Below are positions 36,862-50,204 of a stretch of DNA of 64,000 bases, in pieces. The translations under genes and the position numbers were made by a program. This stretch comes from Auanema rhodensis (lineage: Eukaryota > Nematoda > Chromadorea > Rhabditida > Rhabditidae). The notes below the pieces were generated by a model that worked only from the letters and a program-made list of their open reading frames with translations, ran no database searches and was not told the origin of the DNA. Where the stretch lies: assembly GCA_964057225.1 (NCBI GenBank), contig OZ059897.1, positions 1,674,001 to 1,738,000 of the forward strand, written 5' to 3'. Every line of letters starts with the position of its first letter. The first letter of the stretch is position 1.

Positions 36862-37212
36862 GCATTAGTGTATGTTGAGTTTCCATGTACACTCAACATT
36901 GCTTCCAAAAACATTTTGACCAAAATTTTCCCGAAAAATTTCAAGATAATTTAACAAAGAGTAGATGTTTTTAGATTCTTTTTTTTAAGGCGAAGACGAT
37001 GGACAATGTTATTCAACGAAAAAATTAATTCTTCAGGGTGAAAATCGAGGATATAAGTGTGAACTTATATCAGTTGATATCTTGGTGCATTTTTAAGCTA
37101 GCGCAAATCTGATAACACAGATCGACGCAGCTTAAAAATTTGTTTTGAATGCACTATACCACATTGAGAAACGCTCAATACAAAAGTTATTTATGATTGT
37201 TTGAAAAATGAT
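36862..37212 (+). repeat. Fourth occurrence of the 17-mer's first unit
   Basis: It carries gaccaaaa, taacaaagag, cttgg and aaaatttgttttgaatgcac, with ttttttttaagg where sister units read tttttttcaagg. It is followed at 37213 by a unit matching the left part of 34053, so the 9-monomer order starts again and then switches at 37213 into a different HOR. Confidence 0.7.
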
Positions 37213-38968
37213 GCATTAGTGTATGTTGAGTTTCCATGTACACTCAACATTGCTTCCAAAAACATTTTGACCAAAATTTTCCCGAAAAATTTCAAGATAA
37301 TTTTACGAAAAGTAGATGTTTTTAGATTTCTTTTTTTTAAGGCGAAGACGATGGACAATGTTATTCAACGAAAAAATTAATTCTTCAGGGTGAAAATCGA
37401 GGATATAAGTGTGAACTTATATCAGTTGATATCTCGGTGCATTTTTAAGCTAGCGCAAATCTGATCACACAGATCGACGCAGCTTAAAAATCCGCATCGA
37501 ATGCACTATACTACATTGAGAAACGTTCAATACAAAAATTATTTATGATTGTTCGAAAAATGATGCATTAGTGTATGTTGAGTTTCCATGTACACTCAAC
37601 ATTGCTTCCAAAAACATTTTGACAAAAATTTTCCCGAAAAATTTCAAGATAATTTAACAAAGAGTAGATGTTTTTAGTTTTTTTTTTTTAAGGAGAAGAC
37701 GATGGACAATGTTATTCAACGAAAAAATTAATTCTTCAGGGTGAAAATCGAGGATTTAAGTGTGAACTTATATCAGTTGATATCTCGGTGAATTTTTAAG
37801 CTAGCGCAAATCTGATAACACAAATCGACGCAGTTTAAAAATCCGCATCGAATGCATTATACTACATTGAAAAACGCTCAATACAAAAATTAGTTATGAT
37901 CGTTTGAAAAATGATGCATTAGTGTATGTTGAGTTTCCATGTACACTCAACATTGCTTCCAAAAACATTTTGACCAAAATTTTCCCGAAAAATTTCAAGA
38001 TAATTTCACGAAAAGTAGATGTTTTTAGATTCCTTTTTTTAAGGCGAAGACGATGGTAAATGTTATTCAACGAAAAAATTAATTCTTCAGGGTGAAAATC
38101 GAGGATTTAAGTGTGAACTTATATCAGTTGATATCTCGGTGAATTTTTAAGCTAGCGCAAATCTGACAACACAGATCGACGCAGCTTAAAAATCCGCATC
38201 GAATGCACTATACTACATTGAGAAACGTTCAATACAAAAATTATTTATGATTGTTCGAAAAATGATGCATTAGTGTATGTTGAGTTTCCATGTACACTCA
38301 ACATTGCTTCCAAAAACATTTTGACAAAAATTTTCCCGAAAAATTTCAAGATAATTTTACGAAAAGTAGATGTTTTTAGATTTCTTTTTTTGAGGCGAAG
38401 AGGATGGACAATGTTATTCAACGAAAAAATTAATTCTTCAGGGTGAAAAACGAGGATATAAGTGTGAACTTATATCAGTTGATATCTCGGTGCATTTTTA
38501 AGCTAGCGCAAATCTGATAACACAGATCGACGCAGCTTAAAAATCCGCATCGAATGCATTATACTACATTGAGAAACGTTCAATACAAAAATTATTTATG
38601 ATTGTTCGAAAAATGATGCATTAGTGTATGTTGAGTTTCCATGTACACTCAACATTGCTTCCAAAAACATTTTGACAAAAATTTTCCCGAAAAATTTCAA
38701 GATAATTTTACGAAAAGTAGATGTTTTTAGATTTCTTTTTTCAAGGCGAAGACGATGAACAATGTTATTCAACGAAAAAATTAATTCTTCAGGGTGAAAA
38801 TCGAGGATATAAGTGTGAACTTATATCAGTTGATATCTCGGTGCATTTTTAAGCTAGCGCAAATCTGATAACACAGATCGACGCAGCTTAAAAATCCGCA
38901 TCGAATGCATTATACTACATTGAGAAACGTTCAATACAAAAATTATCTATGATTGTTCGAAAAATGAT
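37213..38968 (+). repeat. Pentamer HOR A-B-C-D-E, copy 1 (1756 bp)
   Basis: A (37213, 352 bp): expanded ttctttttttt tract and gatcacacag. B (37565): taacaaagag, a run of 12 T, aggagaag, gattta, gaa, cacaaatcg, gcagttt. C (37916): gaccaaaa, ttcacg, gatggta, gaa, gacaac. D (38267): tttttttgaggcg, aagagg, gaaaaacgagg. E (38618): ttttttcaagg, gatgaac, ttatctatg tail. The set is 1756 bp because A is one base long. It recurs at 38969, 42831 and 48448. Confidence 0.8.
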
Positions 38969-41900
38969 GCATTAGTGTATGTTGAGTTTCCATGTACACT
39001 CAACATTGCTTCCAAAAACATTTTGACAAAAATTTTCCCGAAAAATTTCAAGATAATTTTACGAAAAGTAGATGTTTTTAGATTTCTTTTTTTTAAGGCG
39101 AAGACGATGGACAATGTTATTCAACGAAAAAATTAATTCTTCAGGGTGAAAATCGAGGATATAAGTGTGAACTTATATCAGTTGATATCTCGGTGCATTT
39201 TTAAGCTAGCGCAAATCTGATCACACAGATCGACGCAGCTTAAAAATCCGCATCGAATGCACTATACTACATTGAGAAACGTTCAATACAAAAATTATTT
39301 ATGATTGTTCGAAAAATGATGCATTAGTGTATGTTGAGTTTCCATGTACACTCAACATTGCTTCCAAAAACATTTTGACAAAAATTTTCCCGAAAAATTT
39401 CAAGATAATTTAACAAAGAGTAGATGTTTTTAGTTTTTTTTTTTTAAGGAGAAGACGATGGACAATGTTATTCAACGAAAAAATTAATTCTTCAGGGTGA
39501 AAATCGAGGATTTAAGTGTGAACTTATATCAGTTGATATCTCGGTGAATTTTTAAGCTAGCGCAAATCTGATAACACAAATCGACGCAGTTTAAAAATCC
39601 GCATCGAATGCATTATACTACATTGAAAAACGCTCAATACAAAAATTAGTTATGATCGTTTGAAAAATGATGCATTAGTGTATGTTGAGTTTCCATGTAC
39701 ACTCAACATTGCTTCCAAAAACATTTTGACCAAAATTTTCCCGAAAAATTTCAAGATAATTTCACGAAAAGTAGATGTTTTTAGATTCCTTTTTTTAAGG
39801 CGAAGACGATGGTAAATGTTATTCAACGAAAAAATTAATTCTTCAGGGTGAAAATCGAGGATACAAGTGTGAACTTATATCAGTTGATATCTCGGTGAAT
39901 TTTTAAGCTAGCGCAAATCTGACAACACAGATCGACGCAGCTTAAAAATCCGCATCGAATGCACTATACTAAATTGAGAAACGTTCAATACAAAAATTAT
40001 TTATGATTGTTCGAAAAATGATGCATTAGTGTATGTTGAGTTTCCATGTACACTCAACATTGCTTCCAAAAACATTTTGACAAAAATTTTCCCGAAAAAT
40101 TTCAAGATAATTTTACGAAAAGTAGATGTTTTTAGATTTCTTTTTTTGAGGCGAAGAGGATGGACAATGTTATTCAACGAAAAAATTAATTCTTCAGGGT
40201 GAAAAACGAGGATATAAGTGTGAACTTATATCAGTTGATATCTCGGTGCATTTTTAAGCTAGCGCAAATCTGATAACACAGATCGACGCAGCTTAAAAAT
40301 GCGCATCGAATGCATTATACTACATTGAGAAACGTTCAATACAAAAATTATTTATGATTGTTCGAAAAATGATGCATTAGTGTATGTTGAGTTTCCATGT
40401 ACACTCAACATTGCTTCCAAAAACATTTTGACAAAAATTTTCCCGAAAAATTTCAAGATAATTTTACGAAAAGTAGATGTTTTTAGATTTCTTTTTTCAA
40501 GGCGAAGACGATGAACAATGTTATTCAACGAAAAAATTAATTCTTCAGGGTGAAAATCGAGGATATAAGTGTGAACTTATATCAGTTGATATCTCGGTGC
40601 ATTTTTAAGCTAGCGCAAATCTGATAACACAGATCGACGCAGCTTAAAAATCCGCATCGAATGCATTATACTACATTGAGAAACGTTCAATACAAAAATT
40701 ATCTATGATTGTTCGAAAAATGATGCATTAGTGTATGTTGAGTTTCCATGTACACTCAACATTGCTTCCAAAAACATTTTGACAAAAATTTTCCCGAAAA
40801 ATTTCAAGATAATTTTACGAAAAGTAGATGTTTTTAGATTTCTTTTTTTGAGGCGAAGAGGATGGACAATGTTATTCAACGAAAAAATTAATTCTTCAGG
40901 GTGAAAATCGAGGATATAAGTGTGAACTTATATCAGTTGATATCTCGGTGCATTTTTAAGCTAGCGCAAATCTGATAACACAGATCGACGCAGCTTGAAA
41001 ATTTGTTTCGAATGCACTATACCACATTGAAAAACGCTCAATACAAAAATTATTTATGATTGTTTGAAAAATGATGCATTAGTGTATGTTGAGTTTCCAT
41101 GTACACTCAACATTGCTTCCAAAAACATTTTGACCAAAATTTTCCCGAAAAATTTCAAGATAATTTAACAAAGAGTAGATGTTTTTAGATTCCTTTTTTT
41201 AAGGCGAAGACGATGGTAAATGTTATTCAACGAAAAAATTAATTCTTCAGGGTGAAAATCGAGGATACAAGTGTGAACTTATATCAGTTGATATCTCGGT
41301 GAATTTTTAAGCTAGCGCAAATCTGACAACACAGATCGACGCAGCTTAAAAATCCGCATCGAATGCACTATACTAAATTGAGAAACGTTCAATACAAAAA
41401 TTATTTATGATTGTTCGAAAAATGATGCATTAGTGTATGTTGAGTTTCCATGTACACTCAACATTGCTTCCAAAAACATTTTGACAAAAATTTTCCCGAA
41501 AAATTTCAAGATAATTTTACGAAAAGTAGATGTTTTTAGATTTCTTTTTTTGAGGCGAAGAGGATGGACAATGTTATTCAACGAAAAAATTAATTCTTCA
41601 GGGTGAAAAACGAGGATATAAGTGTGAACTTATATCAGTTGATATCTCGGTGCATTTTTAAGCTAGCGCAAATCTGATAACACAGATCGACGCAGCTTAA
41701 AAATCCGCATCGAATGCATTATACTACATTGAGAAACGTTCAATACAAAAATTATTTATGATTGTTCGAAAAATGATGCATTAGTGTATGTTGAGTTTCC
41801 ATGTACACTCAACATTGCTTCCAAAAACATTTTGACAAAAATTTTCCCGAAAAATTTCAAGATAATTTTACGAAAAGTAGATGTTTTTAGATTTCTTTTT

Positions 41901-42830
41901 TTGAGGCGAAGAGGATGGACAATGTTATTCAACGAAAAAATTAATTCTTCAGGGTGAAAATCGAGGATTTAAGTGTGAACTTATATCAGTTGATATCTCG
42001 GTGAATTTTTAAGCTAGCGCAAATCTGACAACACAGATCGACGCAGCTTAAAAATCCGCATCGAATGCACTATACTACATTGAGAAACGTTCAATACAAA
42101 AATTATTTATGATTGTTCGAAAAATGATGCATTAGTGTATGTTGAGTTTCCATGTACACTCAACATTGCTTCCAAAAACATTTTGACAAAAATTTTCCCG
42201 AAAAATTTCAAGATAATTTTACGAAAAGTAGATGTTTTTAGATTTCTTTTTTTGAGGCGAAGAGGATGGACAATGTTATTCAACGAAAAAATTAATTCTT
42301 CAGGGTGAAAAACGAGGATATAAGTGTGAACTTATATCAGTTGATATCTCGGTGCATTTTTAAGCTAGCGCAAATCTGATAACACAGATCGACGCAGCTT
42401 AAAAATCCGCATCGAATGCATTATACTACATTGAGAAACGTTCAATACAAAAATTATTTATGATTGTTCGAAAAATGATGCATTAGTGTATGTTGAGTTT
42501 CCATGTACACTCAACATTGCTTCCAAAAACATTTTGACAAAAATTTTCCCGAAAAATTTCAAGATAATTTTACGAAAAGTAGATGTTTTTAGATTTCTTT
42601 TTTCAAGGCGAAGACGATGAACAATGTTATTCAACGAAAAAATTAATTCTTCAGGGTGAAAATCGAGGATATAAGTGTGAACTTATATCAGTTGATATCT
42701 CGGTGCATTTTTAAGCTAGCGCAAATCTGATAACACAGATCGACGCAGCTTAAAAATCCGCATCGAATGCATTATACTACATTGAGAAACGTTCAATACA
42801 AAAATTATCTATGATTGTTCGAAAAATGAT
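38969..42830 (+). repeat. 11-monomer HOR, copy 1 (3862 bp)
   Basis: The order is A-B-C-D-E, then F (40725: cttgaaaatttgtttcg on a gagg/aagagg unit), G (41076: gaccaaaa, taacaaagag, gatggta, gataca), D (41427), H (41778: aagagg with gattta, gaa, gacaac), D (42129) and E (42480). The D unit at 40023 has the private aaaaatgcgca, which returns at exactly +3862. Units 38969-41777 (8 monomers) match 42831-45639 mark for mark. Confidence 0.8.
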
Positions 42831-45639
42831 GCATTAGTGTATGTTGAGTTTCCATGTACACTCAACATTGCTTCCAAAAACATTTTGACAAAAATTTTCC
42901 CGAAAAATTTCAAGATAATTTTACGAAAAGTAGATGTTTTTAGATTTCTTTTTTTTAAGGCGAAGACGATGGACAATGTTATTCAACGAAAAAATTAATT
43001 CTTCAGGGTGAAAATCGAGGATATAAGTGTGAACTTATATCAGTTGATATCTCGGTGCATTTTTAAGCTAGCGCAAATCTGATCACACAGATCGACGCAG
43101 CTTAAAAATCCGCATCGAATGCACTATACTACATTGAGAAACGTTCAATACAAAAATTATTTATGATTGTTCGAAAAATGATGCATTAGTGTATGTTGAG
43201 TTTCCATGTACACTCAACATTGCTTCCAAAAACATTTTGACAAAAATTTTCCCGAAAAATTTCAAGATAATTTAACAAAGAGTAGATGTTTTTAGTTTTT
43301 TTTTTTTAAGGAGAAGACGATGGACAATGTTATTCAACGAAAAAATTAATTCTTCAGGGTGAAAATCGAGGATTTAAGTGTGAACTTATATCAGTTGATA
43401 TCTCGGTGAATTTTTAAGCTAGCGCAAATCTGATAACACAAATCGACGCAGTTTAAAAATCCGCATCGAATGCATTATACTACATTGAAAAACGCTCAAT
43501 ACAAAAATTAGTTATGATCGTTTGAAAAATGATGCATTAGTGTATGTTGAGTTTCCATGTACACTCAACATTGCTTCCAAAAACATTTTGACCAAAATTT
43601 TCCCGAAAAATTTCAAGATAATTTCACGAAAAGTAGATGTTTTTAGATTCCTTTTTTTAAGGCGAAGACGATGGTAAATGTTATTCAACGAAAAAATTAA
43701 TTCTTCAGGGTGAAAATCGAGGATACAAGTGTGAACTTATATCAGTTGATATCTCGGTGAATTTTTAAGCTAGCGCAAATCTGACAACACAGATCGACGC
43801 AGCTTAAAAATCCGCATCGAATGCACTATACTAAATTGAGAAACGTTCAATACAAAAATTATTTATGATTGTTCGAAAAATGATGCATTAGTGTATGTTG
43901 AGTTTCCATGTACACTCAACATTGCTTCCAAAAACATTTTGACAAAAATTTTCCCGAAAAATTTCAAGATAATTTTACGAAAAGTAGATGTTTTTAGATT
44001 TCTTTTTTTGAGGCGAAGAGGATGGACAATGTTATTCAACGAAAAAATTAATTCTTCAGGGTGAAAAACGAGGATATAAGTGTGAACTTATATCAGTTGA
44101 TATCTCGGTGCATTTTTAAGCTAGCGCAAATCTGATAACACAGATCGACGCAGCTTAAAAATGCGCATCGAATGCATTATACTACATTGAGAAACGTTCA
44201 ATACAAAAATTATTTATGATTGTTCGAAAAATGATGCATTAGTGTATGTTGAGTTTCCATGTACACTCAACATTGCTTCCAAAAACATTTTGACAAAAAT
44301 TTTCCCGAAAAATTTCAAGATAATTTTACGAAAAGTAGATGTTTTTAGATTTCTTTTTTCAAGGCGAAGACGATGAACAATGTTATTCAACGAAAAAATT
44401 AATTCTTCAGGGTGAAAATCGAGGATATAAGTGTGAACTTATATCAGTTGATATCTCGGTGCATTTTTAAGCTAGCGCAAATCTGATAACACAGATCGAC
44501 GCAGCTTAAAAATCCGCATCGAATGCATTATACTACATTGAGAAACGTTCAATACAAAAATTATCTATGATTGTTCGAAAAATGATGCATTAGTGTATGT
44601 TGAGTTTCCATGTACACTCAACATTGCTTCCAAAAACATTTTGACAAAAATTTTCCCGAAAAATTTCAAGATAATTTTACGAAAAGTAGATGTTTTTAGA
44701 TTTCTTTTTTTGAGGCGAAGAGGATGGACAATGTTATTCAACGAAAAAATTAATTCTTCAGGGTGAAAATCGAGGATATAAGTGTGAACTTATATCAGTT
44801 GATATCTCGGTGCATTTTTAAGCTAGCGCAAATCTGATAACACAGATCGACGCAGCTTGAAAATTTGTTTCGAATGCACTATACCACATTGAAAAACGCT
44901 CAATACAAAAATTATTTATGATTGTTTGAAAAATGATGCATTAGTGTATGTTGAGTTTCCATGTACACTCAACATTGCTTCCAAAAACATTTTGACCAAA
45001 ATTTTCCCGAAAAATTTCAAGATAATTTAACAAAGAGTAGATGTTTTTAGATTCCTTTTTTTAAGGCGAAGACGATGGTAAATGTTATTCAACGAAAAAA
45101 TTAATTCTTCAGGGTGAAAATCGAGGATACAAGTGTGAACTTATATCAGTTGATATCTCGGTGAATTTTTAAGCTAGCGCAAATCTGACAACACAGATCG
45201 ACGCAGCTTAAAAATCCGCATCGAATGCACTATACTAAATTGAGAAACGTTCAATACAAAAATTATTTATGATTGTTCGAAAAATGATGCATTAGTGTAT
45301 GTTGAGTTTCCATGTACACTCAACATTGCTTCCAAAAACATTTTGACAAAAATTTTCCCGAAAAATTTCAAGATAATTTTACGAAAAGTAGATGTTTTTA
45401 GATTTCTTTTTTTGAGGCGAAGAGGATGGACAATGTTATTCAACGAAAAAATTAATTCTTCAGGGTGAAAAACGAGGATATAAGTGTGAACTTATATCAG
45501 TTGATATCTCGGTGCATTTTTAAGCTAGCGCAAATCTGATAACACAGATCGACGCAGCTTAAAAATCCGCATCGAATGCATTATACTACATTGAGAAACG
45601 TTCAATACAAAAATTATTTATGATTGTTCGAAAAATGAT
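42831..45639 (+). repeat. 11-monomer HOR, copy 2, first eight units
   Basis: A, B, C, D (with aaaaatgcgca at about 44158-44168), E, F, G and D repeat the order and private marks of 38969-41777. After 45639 the copies part: the first continues H-D-E, while this one continues with E-like and aagagg units in a new dimer pattern. Confidence 0.8.
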
Positions 45640-47043
45640 GCATTAGTGTATGTTGAGTTTCCATGTACACTCAACATTGCTTCCAAAAACATTTTGACAA
45701 AAATTTTCCCGAAAAATTTCAAGATAATTTTACGAAAAGTAGATGTTTTTAGATTTCTTTTTTCAAGGCGAAGACGATGAACAATGTTATTCAACGAAAA
45801 AATTAATTCTTCAGGGTGAAAATCGAGGATATAAGTGTGAACTTATATCAGTTGATATCTCGGTGCATTTTTAAGGTAGCGCAAATCTGATAACACAGAT
45901 CGACGCAGCTTAAAAATCCGCATCGAATGCATTATACTACATTGAGAAACGTTCAATACAAAAATTATCTATGATTGTTCGAAAAATGATGCATTAGTGT
46001 ATGTTGAGTTTCCATGTACACTCAACATTGCTTCCAAAAACATTTTGACAAAAATTTTCCCGAAAAATTTCAAGATAATTTTACGAAAAGTAGATGTTTT
46101 TAGATTTCTTTTTTTAAGGCGAAGAGGATGGACAATGTTATTCAACGAAAAAATTAATTCTTCAGGGTGAAAATCGAGGATATAAGTGTGAACTTATATC
46201 AGTTGATATCTCGGTGCATTTTTAAGCTAGCGCAAATCTGATAACACAGATCGACGCAGCTTAAAAATCCGCATCGAATGCATTATACTACATTGAGAAA
46301 CGTTCAATACAAAAATTATTTATGATTGTTCGAAAAATGATGCATTAGTGTATGTTGAATTTCCATGTACACTCAACATTGCTTCCAAAAACATTTTGAC
46401 AAAAATTTTCCCGAAAAATTTCAAGATAATTTTACGAAAAGTAGATGTTTTTAGATTTCTTTTTTCAAGGCGAAGACGATGAACAATGTTATTCAACGAA
46501 AAAATTAATTCTTCAGGGTGAAAATCGAGGATATAAGTGTGAACTTATATCAGTTGATATCTCGGTGCATTTTTAAGGTAGCGCAAATCTGATAACACAG
46601 ATCGACGCAGCTTAAAAATCCGCATCGAATGCATTATACTACATTGAGAAACGTTCAATACAAAAATTATCTATGATTGTTCGAAAAATGATGCATTAGT
46701 GTATGTTGAGTTTCCATGTACACTCAACATTGCTTCCAAAAACATTTTGACAAAAATTTTCCCGAAAAATTTCAAGATAATTTTACGAAAAGTAGATGTT
46801 TTTAGATTTCTTTTTTTAAGGCGAAGAGGATGGACAATGTTATTCAACGAAAAAATTAATTCTTCAGGGTGAAAATCGAGGATATAAGTGTGAACTTATA
46901 TCAGTTGATATCTCGGTGCATTTTTAAGCTAGCGCAAATCTGATAACACAGATCGACGCAGCTTAAAAATCCGCATCGAATGCATTATACTACATTGAGA
47001 AACGTTCAATACAAAAATTATTTATGATTGTTCGAAAAATGAT
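45640..47043 (+). repeat. Dimer expansion with chimeric unit 46342
   Basis: Unit 45640 has aaggtagcg in the 51-bp dyad with a normal gttgagttt. Unit 47044 has gttgaattt with a normal aagctagcg. Unit 46342 has both gttgaattt and aaggtagcg, and units 45991 and 46693 are the same aagagg type. This is the expected product of a 702-bp unequal crossover whose breakpoint lies inside the monomer. The related block at 49854-50906 (E, aagagg unit, gttgaattt unit) has the unexpanded order. Confidence 0.75.
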
Positions 47044-48447
47044 GCATTAGTGTATGTTGAATTTCCATGTACACTCAACATTGCTTCCAAAAACATTTTG
47101 ACAAAAATTTTCCCGAAAAATTTCAAGATAATTTTACGAAAAGTAGATGTTTTTAGATTTCTTTTTTCAAGGCGAAGACGATGAACAATGTTATTCAACG
47201 AAAAAATTAATTCTTCAGGGTGAAAATCGAGGATATAAGTGTGAACTTATATCAGTTGATATCTCGGTGAATTTTTAAGCTAGCGCAAATCTGATAACAC
47301 AGATCGACGCAGCTTAAAAATCCGCATCGAATGCATTATACTACATTGAGAAACGTTAAATACAAAAATTATCTATGATTGTTCGAAAAATGATGCATTA
47401 GTGTATGTTGAGTTTCCATGTACACTCAACATTGCTTCCAAAAACATTTTGACAAAAATTTTCCCGAAAAATTTCAGGATAATTTTACGAAAAGTAGATG
47501 TTTTTAGATTTCTTTTTTTAAGGCGAAGACGATGGACAATGTTATTCAACGAAAAAATTAATTCTTCAGGGTGAAAATCGAGGATATAAGTGTGAACTTA
47601 TATCAGTTGATATCTCGGTGCATTTTTAAGCTAGCGCAAATCTGATAACACAGATCGACGCAGCTTAAAAATCCGCATCGAATGCATTATACTACATTGA
47701 GAAACGTTCAATACAAAAATTATCTATGATTGTTCGAAAAATGATGCATTAGTGTATGTTGAGTTTCCATGTACACTCAACATTGCTTCCAAAAACATTT
47801 TGACAAAAATTTTCCCGAAAAATTTCAAGATAATTTTACGAAAAATAGATGTTTTTAGATTTCTTTTTTTAAGGCGAAGACGATGGACAATGTTATTCAA
47901 CGAAAAAATTAATTCTTCAGGGTGAAAATCGAGGATATAAGTGTGAACTTATATCAGTTGATATCTCGGTGCATTTTTAAGCTAGCGCAAATCTGATAAC
48001 ACAGATCGACGCAGCTTAAAAATCCGCATCGAATGCACTATACTACATTGAGAAACGTTCAATACAAAAATTAGTTATGATCGTTTGAAAAATGATGCAT
48101 TAGTGTATGTTGAGTTTCCATGTACACTCAACATTGCTTCCAAAAACATTTTGACAAAAATTTTCCCGAAAAATTTCAAGATAATTTAACAAAGAGTAGA
48201 TGTTTTTAGATTCTTTTTTTCAAGGCGAAGACGATGGACAATGTTATTCAACGAAAAAATTAATTCTTCAGGGTGAAAATCGAGGATATAAGTGTGAACT
48301 TATATCAGTTGATATCTTGGTGCATTTTTAAGCTAGCGCAAATCTGATAACACAGATCGACGCAGCTTAAAAATTTGTTTTGAATGCACTATACCACATT
48401 GAGAAACGCTCAATACAAAAGTTATTTATGATTGTTTGAAAAATGAT
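47044..48447 (+). repeat. Four monomers leading into the next pentamer
   Basis: Unit 47044 reads gttgaattt, gaa and cgttaaatac. Unit 47395 reads tttcaggat. Unit 47746 reads cgaaaaatag with a tagttatgatcgtttg tail. Unit 48097 is the divergent taacaaagag/tttgttttg type. The pair 48097 plus 48448 repeats the pair 36862 plus 37213, so this marks the start of a larger duplicated segment. Confidence 0.65.
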
Positions 48448-50204
48448 GCATTAGTGTATGTTGAGTTTCCATGTACACTCAACATTGCTTCCAAAAACAT
48501 TTTGACCAAAATTTTCCCGAAAAATTTCAAGATAATTTTACGAAAAGTAGATGTTTTTAGATTTCTTTTTTTTAAGGCGAAGACGATGGACAATGTTATT
48601 CAACGAAAAAATTAATTCTTCAGGGTGAAAATCGAGGATATAAGTGTGAACTTATATCAGTTGATATCTCGGTGCATTTTTAAGCTAGCGCAAATCTGAT
48701 CACACAGATCGACGCAGCTTAAAAATCCGCATCGAATGCACTATACTACATTGAGAAACGTTCAATACAAAAATTATTTATGATTGTTCGAAAAATGATG
48801 CATTAGTGTATGTTGAGTTTCCATGTACACTCAACATTGCTTCCAAAAACATTTTGACAAAAATTTTCCCGAAAAATTTCAAGATAATTTAACAAAGAGT
48901 AGATGTTTTTAGTTTTTTTTTTTTTAAGGAGAAGACGATGGACAATGTTATTCAACGAAAAAATTAATTCTTCAGGGTGAAAATCGAGGATTTAAGTGTG
49001 AACTTATATCAGTTGATATCTCGGTGAATTTTTAAGCTAGCGCAAATCTGATAACACAAATCGACGCGGTTTAAAAATCCGCATCGAATGCATTATACTA
49101 CATTGAAAAACGCTCAATACAAAAATTAGTTATGATCGTTTGAAAAATGATGCATTAGTGTATGTTGAGTTTCCATGTACACTCAACATTGCTTCCAAAA
49201 ACATTTTGACCAAAATTTTCCCGAAAAATTTCAAGATAATTTCACGAAAAGTAGATGTTTTTAGATTCCTTTTTTTAAGGCGAAGACGATGGTAAATGTT
49301 ATTCAACGAAAAAATTAATTCTTCAGGGTGAAAATCGAGGATACAAGTGTGAACTTATATCAGTTGATATCTCGGTGAATTTTTAAGCTAGCGCAAATCT
49401 GACAACACAGATCGACGCAGCTTAAAAATCCGCATCGAATGCACTATACTACATTGAGAAACGTTCAATACAAAAATTATTTATGATTGTTCGAAAAATG
49501 ATGCATTAGTGTATGTTGAGTTTCCATGTACACTCAACATTGCTTCCAAAAACATTTTGACAAAAATTTTCCCGAAAAATTTCAAGATAATTTTACGAAA
49601 AGTAGATGTTTTTAGATTTCTTTTTTTGAGGCGAAGAGGATGGACAATGTTATTCAACGAAAAAATTAATTCTTCAGGGTGAAAAACGAGGATATAAGTG
49701 TGAACTTATATCAGTTGATATCTCGGTGCATTTTTAAGCTAGCGCAAATCTGATAACACAGATCGACGCAGCTTAAAAATCCGCATCGAATGCATTATAC
49801 TACATTGAGAAACGTTCAATACAAAAATTATTTATGATTGTTCGAAAAATGATGCATTAGTGTATGTTGAGTTTCCATGTACACTCAACATTGCTTCCAA
49901 AAACATTTTGACAAAAATTTTCCCGAAAAATTTCAAGATAATTTTACGAAAAGTAGATGTTTTTAGATTTCTTTTTTCAAGGCGAAGACGATGAACAATG
50001 TTATTCAACGAAAAAATTAATTCTTCAGGGTGAAAATCGAGGATATAAGTGTGAACTTATATCAGTTGATATCTCGGTGCATTTTTAAGCTAGCGCAAAT
50101 CTGATAACACAGATCGACGCAGCTTAAAAATCCGCATCGAATGCATTATACTACATTGAGAAACGTTCAATACAAAAATTATCTATGATTGTTCGAAAAA
50201 TGAT
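48448..50204 (+). repeat. Pentamer HOR A-B-C-D-E, further copy (1757 bp)
   Basis: A carries gaccaaaa and gatcacacag as in 37213. B (48800) is 352 bp with a run of 13 T and gcggttt. C, D and E follow in order. With the preceding unit 48097 the segment matches 36862-38968 at an offset of about 11235 bp. Confidence 0.8.
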
